A stretch of DNA of 36,400 nt from Erysipelotrichaceae bacterium (GTDB taxonomy: Bacteria; Bacillota_I; Bacilli_A; Erysipelotrichales; Erysipelotrichaceae), in contig JAUNQE010000005.1 in assembly GCA_030536365.1 (NCBI GenBank), forward strand, positions 1 to 36,400, read 5' to 3'. The position numbers and the translations under genes were made by a program. The notes beneath the pieces are model-generated. The model worked only from the letters and a program-made list of their open reading frames with translations. It did no database searches and was not told the origin of the DNA. Positions 27,444 through 34,195 of the stretch are shown in pieces. Each line of letters opens with the position of its first letter. Position 1 is the first letter of the stretch.

Positions 27444-28118
27444 TTATTGTTCCGCTCCGCTGCGGATCATTTTTGAAATATAATGCCCTTCACCAATACC
27501 GGCGAGTTCCGCGTTTCCCTGCTCCCAGTGTCCGATCTCGCCCATGATCTTCGTTTCCCAGTGCCCGATTTCTTCTCTGGCATACTGATCGATGACTTTC
27601 ACTGTCTCGTCATACGCTTCCCGGTCAACAATGGTTTTATAGGACGCGATATATCTTTCAGTAAGGCCCTCATCAGGGCTTGCAAAAATGCCGTCACGGG
27701 TCCCCACCGCAGATAAAGCATCCGCATACGAATAAAATGTTTCCGATGTCATCGTTCCATAGGCCGTCGGGAAATTGACGACCCAATAGCGTCTTTCTTC
27801 GTACACCGGTTCCTGATGGGTTACCGCGTCATGATGAACTCTCTCGTAATGGCTGATCTCTTTTCTTTCCGGTGAGTCAATGACATAGACTTCCTTCGGT
27901 GTACCCCGGACATCCACGACCCAGAGATTGTTCTCCTCGTTTTCGGAGATCCACATGTTTCTGGTCGTGACTTTTGTAACTGTCCCCTGATGATGCAGCT
28001 CCGCTCCGGTCTTTTTCAGTTCCAGGATGCTGTCTCTGAAATAGGAAACAAGCGAAAAGCCTTCCGGTCCGGGACCGGTCAGATACAGGATCAGAGTCAG
28101 CACCCATAGCAGTTTCAT
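27444..28118 (-). CDS. Exported protein of unknown function
   Basis: A 224-residue protein that begins with a short hydrophobic signal (MKLLWVLTLILYLTG) and has no other membrane segment. It is not recognised. Notable features are a Tyr/His-rich stretch (HYERVHHDAVTHQEPVYEERRYWVV) and two closely spaced copies of a GHWE motif near the C terminus (EEIGHWETKIMGEIGHWEQG), which look like a short tandem repeat. It lies 14 nt before mscS and 18 nt after the NUDIX gene, so is probably co-transcribed with them. AAGGT precedes the ATG. Confidence 0.72.
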   Translation of the reverse strand: MKLLWVLTLILYLTGPGPEGFSLVSYFRDSILELKKTGAELHHQGTVTKVTTRNMWISENEENNLWVVDVRGTPKEVYVIDSPERKEISHYERVHHDAVTHQEPVYEERRYWVVNFPTAYGTMTSETFYSYADALSAVGTRDGIFASPDEGLTERYIASYKTIVDREAYDETVKVIDQYAREEIGHWETKIMGEIGHWEQGNAELAGIGEGHYISKMIRSGAEQ

Positions 28119-28136
28119 GTTTTTACCTTATTAAGA

Positions 28137-28535
28137 TCAGTCCAGCAGTCCTTTCTCTTTCAGGTCATCGAAGATGATCTGGTCGACCGCCGAGGATCTT
28201 TCCTTATCTTCATGGGAGAACCAGCAGACTTCAGCGATCTCGTTTGCAGGTCTGGCTTCTCCCTCGAACTCCGCTGTATAACAGGTCATACGGACAAGTA
28301 TGCCCTCTGCTTTTCCGTGCGCCTGCGCCTCAAAGACGCCGTAGGGCTTGATCGTCTCCGGAAGGATCCGTACGCATAACTCCTCACCGATCTCACGGAT
28401 CAGGGTCTCCTCGTCCGTTTCGGAACCTTCTCTTTTTCCGCCGGGCAGATAATAGGTATCCTTCCCTTTGGAAAGGGTCATTAAAACTTTTCTGTCTTTC
28501 AGATAGATCAAAGCAACTTTATCGATCAGTTTCAT
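28137..28535 (-). CDS. NUDIX hydrolase
   Basis: A 132-residue NUDIX-fold pyrophosphohydrolase. The Nudix box reads G-KREGS-E-TDEETLI-REIGEELCV, matching G.5E.7REU.EE.GU except that the late Gly is Cys. The metal-binding REIGEE core is intact. These enzymes hydrolyse nucleoside diphosphate-linked substrates, often oxidised nucleotides; the substrate here is unknown. It is the first gene of the operon leading to mscS. A clean inverted repeat lies 60 bp upstream. Confidence 0.87.
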   Translation of the reverse strand: MKLIDKVALIYLKDRKVLMTLSKGKDTYYLPGGKREGSETDEETLIREIGEELCVRILPETIKPYGVFEAQAHGKAEGILVRMTCYTAEFEGEARPANEIAEVCWFSHEDKERSSAVDQIIFDDLKEKGLLD

Positions 28536-28595
28536 AAGTACTTACTCCTACTTAAATATTACTATACGTACTGCATTCTGAAGGAAAACAACATG

Positions 28596-28618
28596 TGACA
28601 AATCGTCGGAATTTGTCA
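28596..28618. promoter_or_regulatory. Operator-like inverted repeat upstream of the NUDIX operon
   Basis: TGACAAAT-N7-ATTTGTCA is a perfect 8-bp inverted repeat between the NUDIX start and the terminator of the upstream operon. There is no U-run, and the arms are A/T-rich, so a dimeric repressor site is more likely than a terminator. Confidence 0.5.
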
Positions 28619-28631
28619 TACTTAACGAAAA

Positions 28632-28649
28632 AACGGCAGTTTTGCCGTT
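28632..28649 (-). terminator. Terminator of the nitroreductase operon
   Basis: The minus-strand RNA forms a 7-bp stem AACGGCA / TGCCGTT with a 4-nt loop, followed by UUUUUUCG. It lies 25 bp after the last gene of that operon. Confidence 0.85.
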
Positions 28650-28673
28650 ATTCTTTCGTATTCAGTTTTCGTA

Positions 28674-29012
28674 TTACGCTGTCCTTGCGTCACGCAGCGG
28701 TCTGTCCCAGAATACCGCAGCGCCGTTTTCCGAAGCCAGATCATCGATCACTGTCTGCAGCTGTTCCAGCAGCAGCGCTTCTCTTTTCTTTGAGCGGCGG
28801 CCTTTTCCGGAGTACAGGGTCTTCGCGAAATATGCGTCGTACGATACTCCGAAGTCTTCTTCGTCATCATGCGGGAAGAAGGTTATCGCGGCTTCGTAAG
28901 TGATATTCCCCTCAGCGGAATCGCTGATCAGCATGACCAGCGCAGCGTGTCTTTCACGACCGTTGAAGGTTCCTTCCGCCTCGTAATAGCGTTCATAGAC
29001 ATTAACGTTCAT
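28674..29012 (-). CDS. Small hypothetical protein
   Basis: A 112-residue soluble protein with no recognised domain. It begins with MNVNVYERYYEAEGTFNGRER and has a basic segment GKGRRSKKREALLLEQL two-thirds along. It overlaps the end of the flavin reductase gene by 11 nt and has AAGGAGA 8 nt before its ATG, which supports it as a real gene. It is the last gene of the operon. Confidence 0.72.
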   Translation of the reverse strand: MNVNVYERYYEAEGTFNGRERHAALVMLISDSAEGNITYEAAITFFPHDDEEDFGVSYDAYFAKTLYSGKGRRSKKREALLLEQLQTVIDDLASENGAAVFWDRPLRDARTA

Positions 29013-29661
29013 CTTTGCCGTCTCCTTCTTTCTGCGGAGTCTTGCCGGAACGTTTCTCGCGGTTCATTGCCTGCCTTGTTTTCAGTCTTTCGTCCTTATG
29101 TGTGGAGAAAGAGAATTTTCCCAGCAGTTCCCCCAGACCGTAGTATTCGCCATGGCTGTAGGCGACAAGATCCGCTTTCTTAAGATCCAGTCTCCCGTTC
29201 TCATCCAGGATCCTGTCGTCAACTGTCGTGGAGACGACTTCTCCAATGAACATATCGTGTGAGCCCAGCTCCAGGACCTGTTTGACTTTGCATTCGAGCG
29301 AGACAGGTGATTCCGCGATCGATAAAGCGCCGACCTTCTGTGAAGGACAGCCGGTAATCCGCAGATCGCCTTTCAAAGCAAATTTATCGATATTCCTTCC
29401 GGATTTGATCCCCACGAAGTCACATGCCTTGACCATATCCCGGCTGACGAGATTGATCACATATTCCCTGCTTTTGGAGATCAACTCATGGGAATAACGG
29501 CTTTTTCGGATCGATACCGAGACCATGACGGGATCCGAGCAGACTGTACCGCACCAGGCAGCAGTCATGACGTTCTGATGTCCTTCATTATCGCTGCAGC
29601 TGACCATCACTGCCGGTACCGGATTCAGAAGATTGGCCGGTTTCCAGATTTGTTTTGCCAT
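29002..29661 (-). CDS. Flavin reductase family (flavoredoxin-like) protein
   Basis: A 219-residue FMN-binding split-barrel protein of the flavin reductase/flavoredoxin family: LNPVPAVMVSCSD, NVMTAAWCGTVCSDPVMVSVSIRKSRYSHELI, EYVINLVSRDMVKACDFVG, and GSHDMFIGEVV. The C-terminal 30 residues are unusually basic (TRQAMNREKRSGKTPQKEGDGK). It could supply reduced flavin to the nitroreductase encoded two genes earlier or carry electrons itself (inference). GAGGTG precedes the ATG. Confidence 0.87.
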   Translation of the reverse strand: MAKQIWKPANLLNPVPAVMVSCSDNEGHQNVMTAAWCGTVCSDPVMVSVSIRKSRYSHELISKSREYVINLVSRDMVKACDFVGIKSGRNIDKFALKGDLRITGCPSQKVGALSIAESPVSLECKVKQVLELGSHDMFIGEVVSTTVDDRILDENGRLDLKKADLVAYSHGEYYGLGELLGKFSFSTHKDERLKTRQAMNREKRSGKTPQKEGDGKDER

Positions 29662-29670
29662 AGAGTCACC

Positions 29671-30138
29671 TCATACCATCAGATAAACATGTTTCGCAAA
29701 TTCGATATACCTGACAAGATCATCAAAACGGATGGACACGGTCGTGTCGTTGGAATCCGGATGGACGAGCACCCGCTCATCCTTAAGACGGCTGCTGATA
29801 ACGACAGTCACCATCCGGTTCTTGTCGTTGATGACGCCCAGCGGTGTCACGCTTCCGGAATCCAGACCGAGGATCTCCCGCAGATCGCTCTCCGGGGCAA
29901 AGCGCAGCTTCGGTTCATGAAGAAAGGAAGCCAGCTCCTCAAGATCAGCTTTTCTGTCTCCTTCCAGAAAATACAGATAATAATTATTCCTGTTTTTCAG
30001 GAACAGGCTTTTGCATTCGATCCCGTCGATCCGTCCGGGGATGTTCTCTTTCATCGCTTCCTCGATCGTGTTTACGGGATTGTGTTTCAGGATCTGATAC
30101 TCGATTTTTAACTCATCCAGAGTTTCCAGCATGCTCAT
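29671..30138 (-). CDS. YbaK/PrdX-type aminoacyl-tRNA deacylase
   Basis: A 155-residue free-standing editing-domain protein of the YbaK/ProX family. The features are an N-terminal helix, IDGIECKSLFLKNRNNYYLYFLEGDRKADLEELA with the conserved Lys, FAPESDLREILGLDSGSVTPLGVIND, and HPDSNDTTVSIRFDDL. The GSVTP.G motif places it with the PrdX/ProXp group, which deacylates mischarged Ala-tRNA-Pro or similar. Its ATG overlaps the nitroreductase stop by 4 nt. Confidence 0.87.
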   Translation of the reverse strand: MSMLETLDELKIEYQILKHNPVNTIEEAMKENIPGRIDGIECKSLFLKNRNNYYLYFLEGDRKADLEELASFLHEPKLRFAPESDLREILGLDSGSVTPLGVINDKNRMVTVVISSRLKDERVLVHPDSNDTTVSIRFDDLVRYIEFAKHVYLMV

Positions 30139-30872
30139 TTGTTATCTCCGTATTGTTTTATATATTCGTTCACAGAACGCTGCATCTCTTTACTGAAATC
30201 GGAATTGTATTTACGTTTGCAGAAGGCATTGATCCAGCCGTCGAATGTTTCCTCGCTGCACTTCTTGAGAAACATCTGTCTGCTTTCTTCTTTTGTAAGA
30301 CGGTGATAGGAATCCTCGGAGACGATGTACTTCAGATCGACCCGCTCCGGCTTGATCCGTTCTTTCTGCTGCTCCGTCGGATAGCCGAAGACCAGCAGCG
30401 CAGCCGGGAAGACATATTCCGGCAGTTTCAGCAAAGAGCGTACCTTCTCACAGTTTTCCATGATGTCTCCGATATAGCAGGAGCCGATCCCCAAAGACCA
30501 GGCAGCTGTCACAGCATTCTGGGCAGCGATCAGAGCGTCATCGACTGCCAGCAGAAGATCACCGACACCGGGATCACGCGGCTCACAGCCGTTCTCCTTA
30601 AATGCCTCATACCATTTCAGGCAGTCGGCACAGTATACCAGGATCAGTTTTCCTTCCGCGATAAAAGGCTGATGGTCACAGACCTCACTGAGCTTTACTT
30701 TCAGTTCCGGGTCCTTAACGCGGATGATGGAATACAATTGCTGATTGCCGGCTGTCGGCGCTTCGACGGAACATCTTAAGATCTCCCCGACTGTTTCCTC
30801 CGGGATCTCACGGTCAGTAAATACCCTGACAGATTTGCGCTCGATCAGCTGTTTGGTCACTTCATTATTCAT
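30135..30872 (-). CDS. Nitroreductase-family flavoprotein
   Basis: A 245-residue NfsA/NfsB-fold FMN enzyme. The N-terminal RKSVRVFTDREIPEET carries the phosphate-contacting RxS.R, and APTAGNQQ and DDALIAAQNAVTAAWSLGIGSCYIGDI are the other family landmarks. These enzymes reduce nitro compounds, quinones or enones with NAD(P)H. Its C-terminal extension of about 40 residues (after SEDSYHRLTKEE) is Lys-rich and helical. It is the first gene of a four-gene operon and is divergent from the ABC-F gene. Confidence 0.88.
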   Translation of the reverse strand: MNNEVTKQLIERKSVRVFTDREIPEETVGEILRCSVEAPTAGNQQLYSIIRVKDPELKVKLSEVCDHQPFIAEGKLILVYCADCLKWYEAFKENGCEPRDPGVGDLLLAVDDALIAAQNAVTAAWSLGIGSCYIGDIMENCEKVRSLLKLPEYVFPAALLVFGYPTEQQKERIKPERVDLKYIVSEDSYHRLTKEESRQMFLKKCSEETFDGWINAFCKRKYNSDFSKEMQRSVNEYIKQYGDNK

Positions 30873-30893
30873 AGACTATCCTCTTATATGTTT

Positions 30894-30934
30894 ATTCTAA
30901 CACATTCGTTTTCCGTCTCTCTTCATGTTAGAAT
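30894..30934. promoter_or_regulatory. Divergent extended -10 elements forming an inverted repeat
   Basis: TGTTAGAAT appears on the plus strand at 30926-30934 and on the minus strand at 30894-30902. Each is an extended -10 (TG-N-TAGAAT) pointing to one of the divergent genes: ABC-F to the right, nitroreductase to the left. -35 boxes are weak on both sides. The 9-bp arms could equally be an operator. Confidence 0.5.
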
Positions 30935-30956
30935 GATGGTGAAAAGAGGTGAGAAC

Positions 30957-30971
30957 GTGAAGAAGAATTAA
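30957..30971 (+). CDS. Possible four-residue leader peptide before the ABC-F gene
   Basis: GTG AAG AAG AAT TAA (M-K-K-N-stop), preceded by AGAGGTG at good spacing, about 15 nt after the predicted transcription start. It is 73 nt ahead of the ABC-F start, and the intervening RNA can form ACTCAG/CTGAGT. Short leader peptides control several ABC-F antibiotic-resistance genes by ribosome stalling. This could be such a leader or chance. Confidence 0.3.
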   Translation: MKKN

Positions 30972-31044
30972 TCGTCCCGACTCAGCAATATCGTTTATCT
31001 GAGTTGTGTATCACCAAACGAAGATAAAGGAGATTAATTTTTTC

Positions 31045-32556
31045 ATGTTCACAATCAATCATCTAAGAATCGAGACCCTGAAAGGCAGGATCCTGCTGGA
31101 GGATTTTTGTTTTACTTTGAATCCGGGTGATAAGATCGCCCTGATCGGCGAGGAAGGAAACGGGAAGAGCACCCTTCTGAAGATCCTTGCCGGTATCGAT
31201 GTGACGGACTATGTCCGCTGGAGCGGCTCTGTGTATACAGATGAAAAAGTCGCGTATATGCCGCAGTCTCTTTCGGAAGAAGAGCTGGAGACAGGTATCC
31301 TTGACTACATTGACGATACCGATCCCGATTACGGGGAATTGTATTCCCTGACGGTCGACCTTCAGATCGACCCTTCCCTTTTCAGCAATGAGCGGAAGAT
31401 GAAAAGTCTCAGCGGCGGCGAAAAGGTCAAGATCGCTCTTTTAAAGCTTCTCTACGAAAAACCGGATATTCTGCTTCTGGACGAACCGACGAATGATCTC
31501 GATCTGAAGACGCTGATCTTTCTGGAAGAATTCATCCGCCAATGCCGTCAGTCAGTGTTGTTTATTTCTCACGATGAATCGCTGCTTCAGAACTGCAGCA
31601 CCGGGATCCTGCATCTCGAACAGCTGAAACGAAAAAGCGAAGCACGGATCTCATTCAGCGGCGAAAATTATGCGGAGTATTCCGCGCATCGCCGGCAGCA
31701 GATCGACCGCACGAATCAGATCGCTGCTAAGGAAAAAGCACAGCTGCATAAGCAGATGGAAAAATACCGTCAGATCTACCAGAAAGTCGATCATGCACAG
31801 AGGACCATTTCACGGCAGGACCCGCACGGCGGGCAGCTTCTCAAAAAGAAGATGCACGCGGTCAAGGCGCTGGAAAAGAACCTGGAGATCAAGAAGGAAA
31901 GGATGACCAAAAAATACGAGCCCGAAGAAGCGATCAATATCTTCTTTGAGCCGCTCCAGACGAATCCTCAGCGGATCATTCTTGATTATCATTGGGATAC
32001 TCTGACAGCAGGAGACAGGATCCTCAGCAGAGATATCAGCCTGACAATCAAAGGTCGGGACAAGATCGTCATCATCGGTGATAACGGCTCCGGTAAAAGC
32101 ACCCTGCTTAAGGAGATCCGTGACGTGCTGAAGGCGAACGGCAATCTGAATGTCGCTTATATGCCGCAGAATTATGAAGATATCCTGGATTATCAGAAGA
32201 CACCGCTCGACTTTCTCAGCACATTCGAAAGCCGCCTAAAGGCTGGTCTGATGCTCGGAGCACTGAAATACACAAGCGAGGAAATGAATCATATGATCGC
32301 CGGGCTTTCCCAGGGACAGCGCTGCAAGCTTCTGATCGCTTCCCTGATCCTGCAGAAAGCGGAAGTGCTGTTGCTGGATGAACCGACCCGGAATCTCTCC
32401 CCGCTCTCCAATCCGGAAGTCCGTAAGATCTTAAAAGAGTATCAGGGCTGCATCATCTCTGTCAGCCATGACCGTGCATTTATCGATGACGTCGCCGAAA
32501 AAGTATACACGCTCGACCAGGAAGGACTCCATCTGATCGACGATACAACAAAATAG
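31045..32556 (+). CDS. ABC-F family ATPase
   Basis: A 503-residue soluble protein with two ABC modules and no membrane segment. Site 1 has Walker A GEEGNGKST (35-43), signature LSGGE (122-126) and Walker B LLLDEPTNDLD. A charged helical linker (about 216-290) follows, as in ABC-F ribosome-binding factors. Site 2 has GDNGSGKST (345-353), signature LSQGQ and LLLDEPTRNLSP in place of DEPTNHLD. ABC-F proteins either protect ribosomes from antibiotics or assist translation. The DEPTRN variant marks a less-studied subgroup. I took the ATG at 31045 since AAAGGAGA precedes it; a GTG at 31006 is also in frame. Confidence 0.9.
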   Translation: MFTINHLRIETLKGRILLEDFCFTLNPGDKIALIGEEGNGKSTLLKILAGIDVTDYVRWSGSVYTDEKVAYMPQSLSEEELETGILDYIDDTDPDYGELYSLTVDLQIDPSLFSNERKMKSLSGGEKVKIALLKLLYEKPDILLLDEPTNDLDLKTLIFLEEFIRQCRQSVLFISHDESLLQNCSTGILHLEQLKRKSEARISFSGENYAEYSAHRRQQIDRTNQIAAKEKAQLHKQMEKYRQIYQKVDHAQRTISRQDPHGGQLLKKKMHAVKALEKNLEIKKERMTKKYEPEEAINIFFEPLQTNPQRIILDYHWDTLTAGDRILSRDISLTIKGRDKIVIIGDNGSGKSTLLKEIRDVLKANGNLNVAYMPQNYEDILDYQKTPLDFLSTFESRLKAGLMLGALKYTSEEMNHMIAGLSQGQRCKLLIASLILQKAEVLLLDEPTRNLSPLSNPEVRKILKEYQGCIISVSHDRAFIDDVAEKVYTLDQEGLHLIDDTTK

Positions 32557-32577
32557 GATCTGCTCAGCGCAGATCCT
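32555..32577. terminator. Shared hairpin between ABC-F and GNAT genes
   Basis: A perfect 9-bp stem AGGATCTGC / GCAGATCCT with a 5-nt loop. It begins inside the ABC-F stop codon, and the stop of the convergent GNAT gene falls in the loop. U-runs are modest on both strands, consistent with bidirectional termination. Confidence 0.72.
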
Positions 32578-33043
32578 TTAAAAAGCGTACATCACAGGCA
32601 ACGTGCCCTGTATCTCCCAAAGCATGGTCGATCCTCCGGAATCCGTTTCTACGGTAAAACGCCTGTGCTTCGATCATATTGTCCAGTGTCTCGAGGTAAC
32701 AATAGCGGTAGTGTTTACCGGCAAAAGTGAGCGCCTGATCGAGCAGCGCCTGCGCGATGCCCTTTCCCCGGAATTCCTTCCGGCAGTACATCTTCTGCAG
32801 TTCGCAGGTGTCTGCGCTTCCCTCTACCTTTCCGATACCGGCACCGGCAACGACTTCTCCCCCGGAAAGCGCAACATAATACACTGTTTCCGCTTCCGTA
32901 TAGACTTCGCTCAGACGTCCCAAAAACGGATCCGCCCAGGCAGTTCCCTCGTGGTTGGCGCCATATTCGATCAGACAGCCGCGGATGACTTTTTCGATCC
33001 CGGAGTCATATTCTTTCCGTAATTCGACGATGCTGAATTCCAT
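32564..33043 (-). CDS. GNAT-family N-acetyltransferase
   Basis: A 159-residue GNAT enzyme. The acetyl-CoA pyrophosphate loop is RGKGIA (in LQKMYCRKEFRGKGIAQALLDQAL), followed by YLETLDNMIEAQAFYRRNGFRRID, typical of motif B. It acetylates an amine on an unknown small molecule or protein. I placed the start at the ATG at 33043; it has only a weak site (GAAAG), and an upstream in-frame extension exists. Confidence 0.85.
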   Translation of the reverse strand: MEFSIVELRKEYDSGIEKVIRGCLIEYGANHEGTAWADPFLGRLSEVYTEAETVYYVALSGGEVVAGAGIGKVEGSADTCELQKMYCRKEFRGKGIAQALLDQALTFAGKHYRYCYLETLDNMIEAQAFYRRNGFRRIDHALGDTGHVACDVRFLKDLR

Positions 33044-33064
33044 GCTTTCATAATAAGTTAACTC

Positions 33065-33093
33065 TTGAGTAAAGCACAAGTTTGCGATAAGAT
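33065..33093 (+). promoter_or_regulatory. Promoter of tRNA-Ala
   Basis: TTGAGT (33065-33070), 17-bp spacer, TAAGAT (33088-33093). Transcription would start right at the 5' end of the tRNA (33103). Confidence 0.72.
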
Positions 33094-33102
33094 ATTCTTA
33101 CT

Positions 33103-33177
33103 GGGGCCATAATATAGCGGCTATTATACCACGCTGGCAGCGTGGCTACACGAGTTCGATTCTCGTTGGCTCCACCA
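33103..33177 (+). tRNA. tRNA-Ala(GGC)
   Basis: The acceptor stem GGGGCCA/TGGCTCC includes G3-U70, the alanine identity pair. The anticodon stem CCACG/CGTGG encloses CTGGCAG (anticodon GGC, reading GCC). The T arm is ACGAG-TTCGATT-CTCGT, and an encoded CCA follows discriminator A. The D stem is unusual: all A-T, three pairs, with no G10-C25. A typical D loop with GG is present. It has its own promoter and terminator. The adjacent phage genes make its 3' end a likely integration site. Confidence 0.88.
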
Positions 33178-33190
33178 TGTAGTTTTATTT

Positions 33191-33270
33191 TGCTCCGAAA
33201 TACGCCGAATTACGCCGATTTTCGGAGTTTTTTTATGGAAAAAGGCCGTTTATTCCGAACTACTCCGAAT
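33191..33270 (+). repeat. Decamer direct repeats (TA-NN-CCGAA-N) beside the tRNA
   Basis: Three abutting decamers at 33191-33220 (tgctccgaaa, tacgccgaat, tacgccgatt) and two at 33251-33270 (tattccgaac, tactccgaat), plus one inverted copy at 33221-33230. Short repeats at a fixed distance from an att site are typical of integrase arm-type binding sites, but the three-copy block also takes part in the tRNA terminator stem. Confidence 0.6.
33193..33234 (+). terminator. Terminator of tRNA-Ala
   Basis: CTCCGAAA (33193-33200) pairs perfectly with TTTCGGAG (33220-33227), and seven T residues follow. The loop of 19 nt is large and contains two of the decamer repeats. Confidence 0.75.
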
Positions 33271-33309
33271 AAAATGGCGACATTTTTGGCGGCAATTTGT
33301 TATTTCCTC

Positions 33310-33330
33310 CGCGACAAATTTCGCGACAAA
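33310..33330 (+). repeat. Two direct copies of CGCGACAAA
   Basis: Copies at 33310-33318 and 33322-33330, a 12-bp period. Like the decamers, they are close to the presumed att site and may bind integrase or excisionase. Confidence 0.55.
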
Positions 33331-33338
33331 AATAAAAG

Positions 33339-33364
33339 GAGGCTCCCAGGGGGAAGGGAGCCTC
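33339..33364 (-). terminator. Minus-strand terminator with no gene directly upstream
   Basis: GAGGCTCCC / GGGAGCCTC, 9-bp stem, 8-nt loop. On the minus strand it is followed by UUUUAUUUUUG (33337-33327). It could be a second, backup terminator for phage late transcription, or could end an unrecognised small RNA from 33365-33527. Confidence 0.72.
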
Positions 33365-33435
33365 TATAATCAGCCGTCTTTTTGCTTACCGGAATATCGG
33401 GACGGTGCCCATAGTCAATAGAAAGGAGGTAACCA

Positions 33436-33519
33436 ATGAGTAATTCGTATCGTTGCTGCGTCACTTTTTCGACGGCTAATTACCTAGATTTGACTTCCTG
33501 GGGAGTTATGGTATTATGA
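33436..33519 (+). CDS. Short ORF (27 residues) with a strong ribosome binding site
   Basis: An ATG 6 nt after AAAGGAGGT opens 27 codons (MSNSYRCCVTFSTANYLDL then TSWGVMVL) and a terminator hairpin follows 8 nt past the stop. The strand-then-helix pattern (YRCCVTFSTANYLDLTSWG) recalls the N terminus of ribbon-helix-helix (CopG-type) regulators, so this may be a truncated remnant or a genuine micropeptide. A good sigma-A-like promoter (TTGACT 33490-33495, TATTAT 33512-33517, 16-bp spacer) lies inside it. Function unknown. Confidence 0.35.
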   Translation: MSNSYRCCVTFSTANYLDLTSWGVMVL

Positions 33520-33527
33520 GCTTGGTA

Positions 33528-33568
33528 AAAAGTCGCGCTTCTGCCGTTGTTGGCGGGGGCGCGCTTTT
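33528..33568. terminator. Bidirectional terminator of the phage lysis operon
   Basis: AAAAG-(T bulge)-CGCGC pairs with GCGCG-CTTTT, with an inner GCC/GGC. T-runs follow on both sides (TTTTATTTTTT on plus; TTTTT on minus). The stop codon of the convergent minus-strand gene lies within the right arm. Confidence 0.82.
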
Positions 33569-34184
33569 ATTTTTTCTTCCATACTACTTTTACTTTGCCG
33601 TTTCTTATAATCAGTACTTTCATGCCTGTCTTTCCTGATTCGGCCAATCTCTGCCGAGCATATTCCTTTGCTTCGTGAACCGGTAAATCTTTATGAGGCT
33701 CGACTATTACTCCGCCTGGGATTTCTGCAATTTGATGGATTCCAGTTCTTACAGAATTCTTTACAGCGTTTTTTGTAGGCTGTTCATTATCCTTCTTATC
33801 CCATAGTTTTTTATCCCACATATAGTCAGGATTATGCTGCCCTACTTCGTGTTCATGTGCTCCTCTAACACGAATATTCCCTCCATACTGTCGGTATAGA
33901 TCTCTAGCTGTTCTTATGTCGTTTTCTCTATCTGGATCTCTTAGAACACCTTCCCCGAGTTCGAACTCTCCGTGCTTTCTGACGCTTTTTGTTCTGAACC
34001 TAACAGTTTCTTCCTCGACGTTGTCATAACGTTTCCTGTTGCCTAACTCGCGTTTAATCGGACCTTTCAGCTTGCCGGCACTTTTCCGAGCTCGATAAGC
34101 TTCCGGATCTCCTTCCGGATAAAAATATGCAAGGCTACCATTTTTGGTTCTGTAGAACACAATGTCCTTTTTCAGTTTTTTCAT
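33567..34184 (-). CDS. Phage-encoded nuclease-like protein of unknown function
   Basis: A 205-residue basic protein at the end of the lysis operon. I do not recognise the N-terminal 100 residues (FYRTKNGSLAYFYPEGDPEAY, then a Lys/Arg-rich part). The C-terminal half contains GQHNPDYMWDKKLWDKKDNEQ (about 115-135): a PD followed 9 residues later by D-K-K, then a helix (KNAVKNSVRTGIHQI) and a GGVIVEP strand. This order resembles PD-(D/E)xK-type or CdiA-C-type RNase domains of bacterial and phage toxins. The ATG at 34184 follows AGGAGGGAAGGG. Function is inferred from motif order alone; DNase, tRNase or anti-host roles are possible. Confidence 0.6.
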   Translation of the reverse strand: MKKLKKDIVFYRTKNGSLAYFYPEGDPEAYRARKSAGKLKGPIKRELGNRKRYDNVEEETVRFRTKSVRKHGEFELGEGVLRDPDRENDIRTARDLYRQYGGNIRVRGAHEHEVGQHNPDYMWDKKLWDKKDNEQPTKNAVKNSVRTGIHQIAEIPGGVIVEPHKDLPVHEAKEYARQRLAESGKTGMKVLIIRNGKVKVVWKKK

Positions 34185-34195
34185 CCCTTCCCTCC

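Noticed and set aside
28596-28618. Terminator for the NUDIX upstream region
   Set aside because: No U-run on either strand; a separate, convincing terminator lies at 28632-28649.
33191-33330. CRISPR array
   Set aside because: The repeats are 9-10 bp and tandem without spacers of constant length; no cas genes are nearby.
33142-33369. 75-codon plus-strand frame beginning in the tRNA
   Set aside because: It starts inside the tRNA and runs through the terminator and repeats; no ribosome binding site.
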